A stretch of 58,219 nt of DNA, taken from the NCBI GenBank assembly GCA_900470805.1, contig UCCA01000036.1:1-58219 (forward strand), in the 5' to 3' direction. Position 1 is the first letter of the stretch, and the number at the start of each line of letters is the position of its first letter. Both the position numbers and the translations under genes were made by a program. The notes beneath the pieces are model-generated. The model was not told where the DNA came from. It saw only the letters and a program-made list of their open reading frames with translations, and made no database searches. Positions 16,564 to 25,703 of the stretch are shown here, one piece after another. The stretch comes from Hyphomicrobiales bacterium (GTDB lineage: Bacteria; Pseudomonadota; Alphaproteobacteria; Rhizobiales; Rhizobiaceae).

Positions 16564-16649
16564 ATCATTCTGCCTTCCAATATGAGCGTGTCAGCGTGTC
16601 AGCGTGCCGGCAGGCCAGAGGCAGCCATCGTGCACGACGATGGTTATGC

Positions 16650-16674
16650 AACCTCGTCAGAGCGCTTATGTTCC
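16650..16674 (-). promoter_or_regulatory. EcfG/RpoE2-type promoter for the DUF892 gene
   Basis: Minus strand GGAAC (16674-16670), 18-base spacer, TT within GGTTGC. It would give a leader of about 80 nt before the start at 16563. Confidence 0.65.
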
Positions 16675-16731
16675 GTGGCAGACGTTAAGCTTTCGAGCGA
16701 CAACCAACGACCAAGCTATGATGGGGAAGAT

Positions 16732-17043
16732 TCACGGGCGAATGCGCGCGACCTGGTTGCCGCTTGCGCCATCGTAGATCGACAGTTCGACAACGTATTC
16801 ACCGGACTTGTGCAACTGATCGAGGATGGTCACGGCGAGGCGAAGCGCGCACACCGGATTGATGGCGAGGTCAAAAGTCTCGTCGCTGGTCAAAGCAAGC
16901 CGCGCCAGGAGGTCGCCACCCGCGAGTGGCGCGAACATCGTGAAGCTGTCGACTTCGAGAGAGACATCCGCTTCACCCTGTGATGAAGGGACGCGCTCTG
17001 CGAACAGGGTGGCTAGACTGGCCTTTGTGTCTTCAGACGTCAT
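16732..17043 (-). CDS. Hypothetical protein of an 'NPVCA' paralogous family
   Basis: 103 residues from ATG 17043, with AGGTG eight bases upstream (a longer frame starts 13 codons earlier but inside the upstream gene). The C-terminal half, INPVCALRLAVTILDQLHKS and the ending NQVARIRP, matches the protein at 57437-57790 (TNPVCAGRLAIALLDII and DVARIRP). No known function. It lies 14 bp downstream of the truncated GGDEF-EAL frame on the same strand. Confidence 0.68.
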   Translation of the reverse strand: MTSEDTKASLATLFAERVPSSQGEADVSLEVDSFTMFAPLAGGDLLARLALTSDETFDLAINPVCALRLAVTILDQLHKSGEYVVELSIYDGASGNQVARIRP

Positions 17044-17057
17044 ATCGTCACCTGCTG

Positions 17058-18190
17058 TCAATCCAAGGCTGCATAATTGCACATGCCGATGGTCGGATCT
17101 GGCGATCGAAAATGGGAAACGATCTCCTGAGCAGGTTGCGGTTGGCCAAATGCATAACCCTGTAGAATGTCCACCCCAAGCTTAGCCATAGTGTCGGCAA
17201 GCTGTTCCGTCTCTACGCCCTCGGCAACGACTTCGATGCCAAGCGCGCGTGCAATTTGCACTAGAGAGGAGACGAGTGTCCGTGGGGCGACGCTATGGCC
17301 TGCAGGTATAACGAGGAGCCTGTCCAGTTTTACGCGGTCGGGCTGAAGTTCGAGCAACCCCAGCAGAGAAGCATGTCCGGAGCCAAGGTCGTCAATTTCG
17401 ATTCCAATGCCCAAGTCCCGAATCGCCGCGATGTTCGCCTTGGCTTGGTTGCTCAGTTTATCTAGGAAGATCGTCTCGATCAGTTCGAAACTCACACGCC
17501 CTTTCAGAATGGCTAGGCGAGCGAGCTTTTGGGGTAGTGTCGGATCCTCGAGGCGAGCGGCCGAAAGGTTTACTGAGACACGTGGCGGATCCAAGTCCGC
17601 CAATGTCCATCGAGCGAGGTCCAACAACACTTTCCTAAGGATCATGTCGTCCAATTTCTCCAGAAGACCGTTCATCGCGGCAAGTTCCAGAAAATCCACT
17701 GGCGTCCTCAATCCCCCTGGAGAGGCCCGGCGGGCCAGTGCCTCTAAGCCGACAACCTGCCCCGACTTGGCATTGACCTGCACCTGATAGTAGGGAAGAA
17801 AATCGCCGTTATCGATGCCGCGCCGTATTTTTTCCAGCATAGACCTACTCGCCGCCGTTTTCGCATCCATTTCCGGAGAAAACAGCGCGTCCCTGTTACG
17901 GCCGCTACGCTTAGCTTCGTACAAGGCAATGTCCGAATAAGAAAGAAGCGTGTTCGCATCGTTTTTAGGTGCCGTTGCGAGCCCCATCGAACACTCGATT
18001 TGAACCGATGTAGCATCTATCTCGACTGGAAAAGCCAGGGCGGCGCGTATGGCAGTCACGACAGTCTGCAAACGCTCCTCGCCCTGTTTGACGAGGACCG
18101 CGAACTCATCACCGCCCAACCTGACACCGACTTCGTCTTGTGAAACCACCGATCGAATTATATGGGCGACGTGCGAAAGGATGCAGTTCG
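17058..18190 (-). pseudogene. 5'-truncated GGDEF-EAL protein
   Basis: The second half of a GGDEF domain (DEVGVRLGGDEFAVL, about residues 5-19 of the longest ATG frame) is followed by a complete EAL domain: EALAR, ELIET, IDDLGSGHASL, KLDRLL and EVVAEGVET. EAL domains hydrolyse cyclic di-GMP. The ATG at 18149 lies inside GGDEF; coding similarity goes on upstream (ANCILSHVAHIIRSVV) to about 18190, where it ends at a join with DUF2252-like DNA on the other strand. The first GGDEF half with its substrate-binding residues is absent. EAL activity is conceivable if translation starts at 18149. Confidence 0.75.
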
Positions 18191-18700
18191 CTTGGGCGGC
18201 TAAGGGTTGCCGCGCTTCTCGTCATCGGTAAAGGCAAAAACGAAGTTTACCGCCTGATGGACATCAAAGAAGCGGTCGCGCCCAGTGCTCCACGCGCTCC
18301 TGACGTCGTCATGCCCATCGACAATGGAGAGCGGGTCGTCGAAGGAGCCAGGCACCTGTCTCCATACTTGGGCAGCCGGATGGTGGCGACCGATCTTCTT
18401 GGAAAGTCGGTATTCGTGCGCGAATTGCTCCCCCAAGATTTGAAGATTGAGATCGACAAGCTGACCAGAGAGGAAGCTTTGATCGTTGCGGAGTATCTCG
18501 GTCACACTGTAGGACTGGCTCACGCAAGGCAAATGGATAGTGACAACAGAAAGTCCTGGCTACCCGTGCTAAAAATCAGCCCAATTCGGAAACTTGAGGC
18601 TCCCTCATGGCTTTGGGCAAGCGTGGTCGATTTGGTGGCGACCCACGAGGCCGCATATCTGGAACACTGCCGACGGTACGCACTGGTAGAGCCTGCGTAA
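18188..18700 (+). pseudogene. C-terminal fragment of a DUF2252 gene
   Basis: The frame to the TAA at 18700 reads SLGRLRVAALLVIGKGKNEV, YRLMDIKEA, NGERVVEGARHLSPYLGSRM, FVRELLPQDLKIEIDKL and VGLAHARQMD, matching the second half of kinase-like DUF2252 proteins (usually about 400 residues). The first half is missing; the upstream join is with the truncated GGDEF gene. An in-frame ATG at 18257 could express about 147 residues, but no ribosome binding site is obvious. Pieces of related genes lie at 25130-25480 and 26166-26430. Confidence 0.7.
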
Positions 18701-18779
18701 AAGGCTCGCCGTGCTGAGAGCGTCGGTTTCCAGTCGAGAGGGCCGTCCATCTCGCCTGAATCTAGCTCCGTTCCTCGAC

Positions 18780-18804
18780 GGAACTTTCCCAGTCCATGGA
18801 GGTT
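18780..18804 (+). promoter_or_regulatory. EcfG/RpoE2-type promoter for the sugar dehydrogenase at 18855
   Basis: GGAAC at 18780-18784, 18-base spacer, TT at 18803-18804 in GGTTCA. The ATG lies 50 bp downstream. Confidence 0.7.
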
Positions 18805-18854
18805 CACGCCCTACCTCGGGATGAGATTGTTTAGGCCGGGGATCGGGGGAACAC

Positions 18855-20660
18855 ATGGCGCTGCAGAAATCCGAACTTTATATATCGCTCGTCGTCGCGA
18901 CGCTCGTCTTGCCGCAGCTATGTCATGCTCAGGTGAAAGGCGCCGTTGGTATTGCGTCCGACGTCACAATCGAAGGCTCGATCCTTGAGCCTGAAAAGCT
19001 GTCTATCACTGACGACGACAGGCTCACGAGCCTTCTCAAGGTGCCGCAAGGTTTCAAGGTTCAAGTCTACGCCCGTGAACTCATCAATCCGAGGATGCTT
19101 GCTGTCTCCGCTGACGGAACCGTTTATGCGACGCGGCGTACTGTCGGTGACGTGGTCATGCTCAAGGATACCGACGGCGATGGACGCGCTGACGAGGTGA
19201 AAACCGTGGCAAGCCGCCCGAACATGCATGGAATCGCGATCGACGGCGATACCGTGTTTCTGGTGACCATTCACGATGTCTACAGCGCCTCGATCAACCC
19301 AGATGGGACGTTTGGACCGTTGACCCGGATCATCAATGATCTGCCGGATGCCGGACAGCACGCCAACCGGACGATAAACGTCGGGCCGGACGGAATGCTC
19401 TACATCTCCGTCGGCAGCACATGCAACGAGTGTCAGGAAGACAATCCGGAGAATGCGACGATCTTGCGCGCCAGCAAAGACGGTAAAACGCGTTCAATCT
19501 TTGCGTCCGGCCTGCGAAACACGATCGGGATTGCATGGGAGCCCTCAAAGGGTGCCCTTTACGGTATGGACCATGGCATCGATTGGCTTGGCGATGAGGT
19601 CCAAATCGAAGAACTGAACCACATCGAGCAGGGCAAGAAATACGGTTGGCCTTACGTCTATGGGACGAGCGGAATCAATCCACATATCAACCCTCCCGAG
19701 GGTATCACTCTTGAGCAGTGGGCAAAGCAGTCTACCGAGCCGACTCTGGGCTACACCGCTCACAGCGCGCCCATGCAGATGGCGTTCTACAGTGGCAAGG
19801 CGTTCCCGGCCGACTATCGTGGTGACGCATTTGTCGCGATGCGGGGCTCTTGGAACCGTCGTCCGCCCAGTGGTTACGAAGTCGTGCGGGTGAACTTCGA
19901 AGATGGAAAGCCTGTCGCCTTCGAAAAGTTTGTGGAAGGATTTTTGCTAAAACAGGAAAATGGCAAATACGGCTATCTCGGCCGGCTGACCGGAATAGCG
20001 ACAGGCAGCGACGGTTCGCTGTTCGTCGCCGACGACAGCAACGGGGTCATTTACAAGGTGACATACACCGGAGCTGTCAAAGACACAGCGGCAGCAAAGG
20101 TGATTCCAAATATCGTACCAGATACGCCGCCTTCCAAGATCGCCATCGATCTTGCTGATGCCAGATCTTCTGATCCAATTGCCGTGACAAGCGCATTCGC
20201 GAAAGATGGGCCGATCCCGGTGCAATATTCGGCTGATGGAGACGACGCGTCACCCTCACTGGAGTGGGCAGGAACGCCAGCAGGTACCAAGTCCTTCGTC
20301 TTGATTGTCGACGACCCTGATGCCGCAAGCCCGAAGCCGTTCACGCACTGGGTTGCCTTCGACGTCCCGGCAAAGATAACGAAGCTGCGGGAAGGCATTC
20401 CCGGCTCTCCGGTTTTGCAAGACCCCAAAGGCATGAAGCAGGGCGCGAATCGCCGCGGGACTATTGGCTATACCGGGCCCAAGCCACCTGTTGGTGATCC
20501 TGCTCATCATTACCACTTCCAGGTTTTCGCGATCGATCGTGACACGCTGGGCGTTGAACCCGGTGCGAAACGGGAGGAGGTGTTGAAAGCCATGGAAGGT
20601 CATATCCTAGCGGAGGGTCAACTTGTCGGGACGTTCGAGCGAAAGCTTGCCGCCGAGTGA
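18855..20660 (+). CDS. PQQ-type sugar dehydrogenase fused to a YbhB/PEBP domain
   Basis: 601 residues. A signal peptide of about 26 residues (ending LCHAQ) sends it to the periplasm. Residues about 55-410 form a glucose/sorbosone dehydrogenase-type beta-propeller (PQGFKVQVYARELINPRMLA, HGIAIDGDTVFLV, FASGLRNTIGIAWEP, DHGIDWLGDE), the fold that binds PQQ and oxidises sugars. From about 440 to 600 follows a YbhB/YbcL Raf-kinase-inhibitor-like (PEBP) domain with DDPDAASPKPFTHW, GYTGPKPPVGDPAHHYHF and AID. These are usually separate proteins. An EcfG-type promoter precedes it; treZ follows on the same strand after 152 bp. Substrate unknown. Confidence 0.9.
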   Translation: MALQKSELYISLVVATLVLPQLCHAQVKGAVGIASDVTIEGSILEPEKLSITDDDRLTSLLKVPQGFKVQVYARELINPRMLAVSADGTVYATRRTVGDVVMLKDTDGDGRADEVKTVASRPNMHGIAIDGDTVFLVTIHDVYSASINPDGTFGPLTRIINDLPDAGQHANRTINVGPDGMLYISVGSTCNECQEDNPENATILRASKDGKTRSIFASGLRNTIGIAWEPSKGALYGMDHGIDWLGDEVQIEELNHIEQGKKYGWPYVYGTSGINPHINPPEGITLEQWAKQSTEPTLGYTAHSAPMQMAFYSGKAFPADYRGDAFVAMRGSWNRRPPSGYEVVRVNFEDGKPVAFEKFVEGFLLKQENGKYGYLGRLTGIATGSDGSLFVADDSNGVIYKVTYTGAVKDTAAAKVIPNIVPDTPPSKIAIDLADARSSDPIAVTSAFAKDGPIPVQYSADGDDASPSLEWAGTPAGTKSFVLIVDDPDAASPKPFTHWVAFDVPAKITKLREGIPGSPVLQDPKGMKQGANRRGTIGYTGPKPPVGDPAHHYHFQVFAIDRDTLGVEPGAKREEVLKAMEGHILAEGQLVGTFERKLAAE

Positions 20661-20812
20661 ACCTGCATTTCCTTGGAGCACGGGCAGGGTGACTGCCCGT
20701 CAGGGCATGCTGACCGCAATGAGAACTTATGTCGTCTCATTGCTTGCCTGAAACAACCACGACACATCAACGGGTCGCCAATCGTAGTGGGCCCTGGGCA
20801 GGGGCTATCAAG

Positions 20813-22603
20813 ATGAACGTCGAACCGATTAACCAGACGACGCTGCCTTTACGTCAACGGTGGGGACCCGTTGTCGTGCCGGGCGGGAAAACCCGCTTTC
20901 AACTTTGGGCTCCCGCAGAGGCGGCGGTCGGGCTGAAGTTGGACGAAGCCGATATTGCCATGCAACGATCCGAGGATGGGTGGCATGTCGTAGACGTCGA
21001 TGCCAACATTGGCGCTCGCTACCAGTTCGTGCTGGCGGATGGCAAGGCCGTTTGTGATCCTGCATCCCGTCTACAACTCGACGATCTGGACGGCCCGTCG
21101 TTGATTGTAGACCCGAACAGCTACCGCTGGCTGCATCCCGAATGGAGCGGTCGACCGTGGGAAGAGACGGTGATTTACGAAATTCACATTGGAGCGCTGA
21201 CAACGGAGGGGACCTTGCGATCCGCGATGGCAATGCTGCCGCTGCTGGCCGACCTTGGAATTACAGCGGTCGAGATCATGCCACTGGCACACTTTCCTGG
21301 CACTCGAGGGTGGGGATACGACGGCGTCCTGCAATTTGCACCGCATAACGCCTATGGTTCGCCAGACGACTTGAAGGCATTCATCGACGCCGCACACGGG
21401 CACGGGCTCATGGTCTTCCTGGATGTCGTATACAATCACTTTGGACCAGAGGGCAATTATCTCGGCCAGTATGCCCCCGGCTTCTTCCGGAAAGACGCCC
21501 CAACGCCATGGGGTGCGGCAATAGCCTACGAAAAGCCGGAGGTCCGCAGGTACTTCGTTGAGAATGTCCTCTACTGGCTTCAGGAATTCCGGCTGGACGG
21601 GTTGAGGTTTGATGCCATCGATCAAATCGAAGACCGAAGCGACGTCCATATTCTCGAGCAGATCGCGGTAGAGGTACGAGATCGGGTCTCGGATCGGCAT
21701 GTTCACCTCATCACAGAAAACCCCGCCAACGGTACTGATCTCATGGAAGACATTGCAGGGGTGAGGCATTACAAAGCTGACTGGAATGATGACTTTCACC
21801 ATGCGGTGCATGTTGCCGTCACCGGCGAGGCCACCGGCTATTACGCGCCGTTCAAGGACGATACCTGGGATCAGATCAGGCGGGTGATGGCATATGGCTA
21901 TCTCCGACCGGGCCAGGCAATTGTCAGTGATAACCCTCCGCCCACCGAAGCACTCCCTCCGACCGCCTTCATTCACTTCCTGCAAAACCATGATCAGGTC
22001 GGCAACCGGGCCCTTGGCGATCGCTTGCATCTCGCAATCAATCGGCAGCTTTACCGCGCTCTCACCGAAATGCTTTTGCTTTCCCCTCAGATACCGATGC
22101 TATTCATGGGGGACGAACATCTGTCGCTGAGACCATTTCACTTTTTCTCCGATTACGATGGTGAGATCGCAAAGGCGATCCGGGAGAACAGACCCAAGGA
22201 AGCGGAAAATTTCGGCGGCATTCCATCCGGGAGATCGGCTGCGGACATACCCGATCCGAATAGCATGTCGACCTTCTTGTCGAGCAAGATCAATTGGAAC
22301 CAGGCGGCCTCGGAAGGGGCAATGGCGTGGGCTGAATTCATCCGAAAGCTTCTCGCGCTTCGAAAAGAAAGCATCATTCCGTTGCTCGAGAAGGCGCAAG
22401 GTTATGCAGGAAGCATCATTGAAGCGCCCGACCAGTGTTTGTTCATCGACTGGAAGTTAAACAATAAAACCCTTCAGCTCCGAGCGAACCTTTCCGATAC
22501 CGATGTGACGCAAACCACCGGGCTTGGCGACGCTGTCTACTCTGCCGACACCGTGTGCGATGAACTCCTTCGTGCACATGTCGTCCAGCTCTACATAAAG
22601 TGA
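20813..22603 (+). CDS. treZ: Malto-oligosyltrehalose trehalohydrolase
   Basis: 596-residue GH13 enzyme that cuts trehalose from maltooligosyl trehalose (TreY-TreZ pathway from glycogen). After an N-terminal beta domain, GWGYDGVLQFAPHNAYGSPD (about 166-185) and DVVYNHFGPEGNYLGQY are TreZ signatures. Catalytic residues fit D267 (RFDAIDQI), E302 (LITENPANG) and D394 (LQNHDQVGNR). Start at ATG 20813 is chosen because the sequence before it does not look like TreZ; the ribosome binding site is weak (GGGG). No treY is in the window, so its partner is elsewhere. The 3' end is duplicated at 13772-14120. Confidence 0.93.
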   Translation: MNVEPINQTTLPLRQRWGPVVVPGGKTRFQLWAPAEAAVGLKLDEADIAMQRSEDGWHVVDVDANIGARYQFVLADGKAVCDPASRLQLDDLDGPSLIVDPNSYRWLHPEWSGRPWEETVIYEIHIGALTTEGTLRSAMAMLPLLADLGITAVEIMPLAHFPGTRGWGYDGVLQFAPHNAYGSPDDLKAFIDAAHGHGLMVFLDVVYNHFGPEGNYLGQYAPGFFRKDAPTPWGAAIAYEKPEVRRYFVENVLYWLQEFRLDGLRFDAIDQIEDRSDVHILEQIAVEVRDRVSDRHVHLITENPANGTDLMEDIAGVRHYKADWNDDFHHAVHVAVTGEATGYYAPFKDDTWDQIRRVMAYGYLRPGQAIVSDNPPPTEALPPTAFIHFLQNHDQVGNRALGDRLHLAINRQLYRALTEMLLLSPQIPMLFMGDEHLSLRPFHFFSDYDGEIAKAIRENRPKEAENFGGIPSGRSAADIPDPNSMSTFLSSKINWNQAASEGAMAWAEFIRKLLALRKESIIPLLEKAQGYAGSIIEAPDQCLFIDWKLNNKTLQLRANLSDTDVTQTTGLGDAVYSADTVCDELLRAHVVQLYIK

Positions 22604-22621
22604 GACAAAGAGCAGGACCCT

Positions 22622-22795
22622 TTGGACCAGCAAAACAGAATGCGCGAGCGCGCCTGCGTGGTGGGAAAGCGAGGGCAGACCTCCACTGGAGGCGTGCGCG
22701 GACGAACAGCAGCCGCTGATCCGCGCGCTGACGCCGCGGAGACAGATGATCACGGGGAGTTCGTGACGGCGAGCGGCAAAACCAACTCAAGATGA
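22622..22795 (+). pseudogene. Frameshifted DUF2934-like gene after treZ
   Basis: One frame reads MRERACV and the next continues WESEGRPPLEACADEQQPLI, together rebuilding the DUF2934 signature RxRAxxxWExxGRP. There is a single shift near 22655. The same small gene, also broken, follows the truncated treZ copy at 14155-14340, with similar trailing DNA (coding for ADAAETD in both). Confidence 0.6.
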
Positions 22796-22884
22796 AACAA
22801 TGTCAGGGTCAGGCGTCTCGCATAGCTTTCGGAGGGCGTTGGTCCTATTTGCAAGCATATCGTATGGGAAGCTTACCCCTCTAT

Positions 22885-23062
22885 CTAGTGGCTGCGCTGA
22901 ATTTCAACGGCAAGCCTGGCCCGCTGAAGCCTCGTGTTTATCATCGCGCGCTCGCCTGTCGGCATCCATCTTTTGTCTTGCGATACGGGTTGCTGTCTCC
23001 AAGGCTCGGCGACGTTCCTCTTGCGTAAAACTTTGCCTTCCGGTGTCTGTCATATCAGTCAT
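22885..23062 (-). pseudogene. Frameshifted small charged protein (ARDxKTxRL family)
   Basis: From ATG 23062, with AAGAAG upstream, the frame reads MTDMTDTGRQSFTQEERRRA, LETATRIARQKMDADRRARDDK and then shifts; the next frame gives NTRLQRARLAVEIQRSH and a stop at 22885. The rebuilt protein of about 58 residues matches the helical proteins at 49711-49932 and 56130-56309 (motif ARDxKTxRLRxxRLAxE). A single base is out of register. Confidence 0.55.
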
Positions 23063-23146
23063 CCTGGCTTCTTTCTCAAGGTTACGATGCTGAGCGAGCA
23101 GCGCATTTAACTTTTACACAGAAGCTTGAAATTCGGCGAAATCCTT

Positions 23147-23171
23147 GGAACGCATGGACGAAAGCCACGTT
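23147..23171 (+). promoter_or_regulatory. EcfG/RpoE2-type promoter for the DUF6894 gene at 23203
   Basis: GGAAC at 23147-23151, 18-base spacer, TT at 23170-23171 in CGTTTT, 31 bp before the ATG. Near-consensus match. Confidence 0.72.
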
Positions 23172-23202
23172 TTCGCAGGGTAACAGTTGAGCAGGGAATG
23201 CA

Positions 23203-23451
23203 ATGGGCGACAGATTCTATTTCGATCTCCACAACGGAGATGGCGACCTTTCCGACAATGTTGGACAGGTGATGTCTTCAGAGGCGGAAGTTTCGCTTCA
23301 GGTTGCGCGCATCCTCACGGACATCGCGCGTGACGAGTTTACCGTCAACGAGCGGCGCGGAGTTATAACCGTTAAAGTACGTGATGATGGCGGGCGGGCA
23401 ATCTCCATCGGGACACTCACATTTAGTTACGAGGTTCTTCCAAACCCTTAA
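23203..23451 (+). CDS. DUF6894-family protein
   Basis: 82 residues: MGDRFYFDLHNGDGDLSDNV, a helix (SEAEVSLQVARILTDIARDE) and two C-terminal strands (GVITVKVRDDGGRAISIGTL, TFSYEVL). This is the common rhizobial DUF6894 fold of unknown function. It is the intact member of three in the window; the others at 15723 and 55047 are frameshifted. A good EcfG-type promoter precedes it, and a Crp/Fnr gene follows after 80 bp on the same strand. Confidence 0.85.
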   Translation: MGDRFYFDLHNGDGDLSDNVGQVMSSEAEVSLQVARILTDIARDEFTVNERRGVITVKVRDDGGRAISIGTLTFSYEVLPNP

Positions 23452-23531
23452 CTGGTAACTGCCTGCTCCGAGTTGTTTTCATCTGGTGCAGATTCGCCAT
23501 CCTTATGTAGAAGATATTCAAAGAGACCAAT

Positions 23532-24251
23532 ATGATCGAACCCCTTCTGATGAATCTAAAAAGCCGCGACCTGGTTACTGACGAAGAGACTGACAGATTG
23601 CGTGATATCATTAGGATCGGCCGAACTTTTGCGCCCGGCGAGGACATCGTGAGCGAGGGTGAGCGGCCCACCTATAGTACCCTTATGGTTGACGGTCTAT
23701 CGGCCCGCTACAAGCAACTGGCTGACGGCACACGCCAGTTTACGGCTCTTCAGGTTCCAGGCGATTTCGTCGATCTGCACGCATTTTTGCTTCACAAGCT
23801 CGACCACGGGATTGTCGCCCTTTCTCCGTGCCGGGTTGCGTTCGCCGACCACACAGAATTGAGAAAGCTGACCGACACCATGCCCCATCTCACGAGGCTG
23901 CTGTGGTTGAACACGATTGTTGACGCCGCGATCAATCGTGAGTGGATTGCTTCGATGGGACGGAGATCAAAACAGGCACATATCGCCCACCTCATCTGTG
24001 AGTTGTATGTCCGGCTGCGGACAGTAGGCAAGGTGGATGGCTGGTCGTTCCAGCTTGCTCTGACCCAAGCGGAACTGGCTGACGTGGTTGGTATTTCCCT
24101 TGTCCATGCGAACAAAACGCTGCAGGCTCTTCGACGCCAGGAGGCTTTCGCGTGGGATGCGCGCACCGTGACGATCAAGGACTGGCCGCGCCTTTGCGAA
24201 ATTGCGGGCTTCGACCAAACCTACCTCAGCCTGCGAGTGGAGCCCCGTTAA
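23532..24251 (+). CDS. Crp/Fnr-family transcriptional regulator
   Basis: 239 residues: an N-terminal cyclic-nucleotide-binding-like beta-roll (about 30-140, TFAPGEDIVSEGERPTYSTL), a dimer helix, and a C-terminal winged helix (about 155-225, LTQAELADVVGISLVHANKT). The Fnr iron-sulfur cysteines are absent, so it is not an oxygen-sensing Fnr; ligand is unknown. This subtype ('GDFVDLHAFLL') is abundant in rhizobia. A decayed copy is at 55439-56087, also beside a DUF6894 gene. AGAGACC just before ATG gives a modest ribosome binding site. Confidence 0.9.
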   Translation: MIEPLLMNLKSRDLVTDEETDRLRDIIRIGRTFAPGEDIVSEGERPTYSTLMVDGLSARYKQLADGTRQFTALQVPGDFVDLHAFLLHKLDHGIVALSPCRVAFADHTELRKLTDTMPHLTRLLWLNTIVDAAINREWIASMGRRSKQAHIAHLICELYVRLRTVGKVDGWSFQLALTQAELADVVGISLVHANKTLQALRRQEAFAWDARTVTIKDWPRLCEIAGFDQTYLSLRVEPR

Positions 24252-24877
24252 CCCTGCCATACCGCCACAGAGAGGTACGCCACCATCACGGCCGCGTTGT
24301 GGTCACATCGGTGGCCGACCGCGTTGCCGGGCCGTGGCAGACAGCCTCAATGTTTTGCCGCTCGGCTCCAGCAGGAAGCACGTGTAGTATCAGGGGTGGT
24401 AGGAACGTTCCCTAGGCGGCCCGTTATCACGTCCTCCGTTCGCAAATCCGGCGGCTTAAAATCGCTGCGCGCCCGTGCGATCTTGAGCTTGGAACGCCAG
24501 ATGGATCCGCCTTTTCTACTTCTGCGGACGTACAGCTCGTCGGAGCAGAAGAAATCAACGCCTAGGCTGATAATCCGCCTGCCCAGCGCCCGAGCACAGC
24601 TTCGTAAAATGTTTGGCTATCTGGATTGCAGTGGGGGATCGGCTTCTCGGGAAGTCGGAAGCTTTAGGCCAGGACCACGCAATTTGGTGCTCGATTTCCG
24701 CCGGTCTACGCCGGACTTCGCGCTGGCAGCGGCCCTGTCGTTGTGATCGAAAGGGCAACTTACGTGGCTCGCCTGCAATCGCCGCTTGAGAAGTGGCCCC
24801 GCCGTCACGACGCTCCAATCCCGAATGTCGCTTGGAACAAGCAAGTCATATGATGGTTGTCCGCTACGGAGGACGAT
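24252..24877. other. Decayed stretch without an intact gene
   Basis: A plus-strand frame includes RPVITSSVRKSGGLKSLRAR at 24418-24477. A very similar segment occurs at 40742-40801 (RRVVTSAVLNARGVTPLNRR), so both are probably relics of one gene family I cannot name. GGAAC-N17-TT at 24835-24858 is one base short of the EcfG spacing. No intact gene is supported. Confidence 0.4.
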
Positions 24878-25128
24878 ATGGCTGAGAAAACCTACGAGAA
24901 GGAAATGAGACGGCGCGCGCTGCGGCTGAGGGCGCTCTACTTTTCTTGGTCGACCGGTTAGCCACTCGCGGTGTGATTTCGTTAAACGAGGGTGAGGAGC
25001 TGCTCGTTATGCTGTCCAAGAGTTGCGACATGTCAGCTGCTCGTGTTTCCAGCGCTAGGTCTAACCTAGCCAGGTTGCGCCGTCTGCGCAGGGGAGATGG
25101 AGAAACGACACCTGGGACCCCATCATAA
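24878..25128 (+). pseudogene. Small hypothetical gene, apparently frameshifted
   Basis: ATG 24878 has GGAGGA six bases upstream and begins MAEKTYEKEMRRRALRLRAL before an early stop. The other frame reads ETARAAAEGALLFLVDRLAT, RGVISLNEGEELLVMLSKSC through to 25128, which is much more protein-like. A shift near 24905 would join them into an 80-residue helical protein. Alternatively a TTG at 24946 is the true start. No family recognised. Confidence 0.4.
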
Positions 25129-25129
25129 G

Positions 25130-25480
25130 TCGCGAGCGTATGACTTGCTGCTTCACGCATCAGCGCCAGGAGGGTTCCTGGCATACCTCTGGTGGTCGCA
25201 TTCGCATGGGCGGTGAAGGCCCTTTTGTGTCCACCAATCATGCGTTCCAGCATCAAGCTGTGATACGCCGGGTAGGTCAGATGATCGCGCTGCCATGGCT
25301 AAGGAAAGGGCCTGCCGCATGAGGGTGCGCCGTCTGGGATAGCCATTCGTATAAACGCTTGGTACTGCCGCGCACATACGGATGAGCCAACTCCGTCATC
25401 TTGCGATTTCGTTCGAAAACCGGCGCCCGAACTCGATCGTCGCGCCCAACTGTTGTCACTCTGGGAACCTTGAGCACGTC
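25130..25480 (-). pseudogene. N-terminal fragments of a DUF2252 gene
   Basis: On the minus strand RNRKMTELAHPYVRGSTKRL and YEWLSQTAHPHAAGPFLSHG (about 25415-25290) match the start of DUF2252 proteins (KM..S.HAYVRG..VKFYEWL). Then ALSLAMAARSSDLPG and, in another frame, LMLERMIGGHKRAFTAHANA and TTRGMPGTLLALMREA (about 25250-25150) match a later part. The GDCHVGN block between them is deleted. Clearly non-functional; it could be the other half of the fragment at 18188-18700. Confidence 0.65.
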
Positions 25481-25642
25481 GCCGATGGGCAGGGTTATTT
25501 TTCATGGAGTTCTCTGACCGCGGGGAAAGAACTTGAATCGACAAGTGAAGCGCCCTCTTGAGCTGACCGTTCCCTAGCCTGGGTTTCCGAGCCGGCAAGC
25601 GGAAAAGGGAGTCTCATTATCCCGGCGTTTCCAAGAATTGGA

Positions 25643-25667
25643 GGAACAACCACGCCTCGCCTTGGTT
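25643..25667 (+). promoter_or_regulatory. EcfG/RpoE2-type promoter for the exported protein at 25704
   Basis: GGAAC at 25643-25647, 18-base spacer, TT at 25666-25667 in GGTTAG, 36 bp before the ATG. Confidence 0.7.
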
Positions 25668-25703
25668 AGCGTCCGTAACTGCGCATCATCCAAGGAGGAA
25701 ACA

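Noticed and set aside
21071..22030. 319-codon open frame on the minus strand
   Set aside because: Antisense to treZ, which has all catalytic motifs; the product is not protein-like.
24835..24858. GGAAC-N17-TT before the small gene at 24878
   Set aside because: Spacer is one base shorter than the accepted 18-19; not counted.
24946..25128. TTG-started 60-codon gene on its own
   Set aside because: Coding-like sequence extends upstream of the TTG and a good ribosome binding site lies at 24878 in another frame, so a frameshifted longer gene is preferred.
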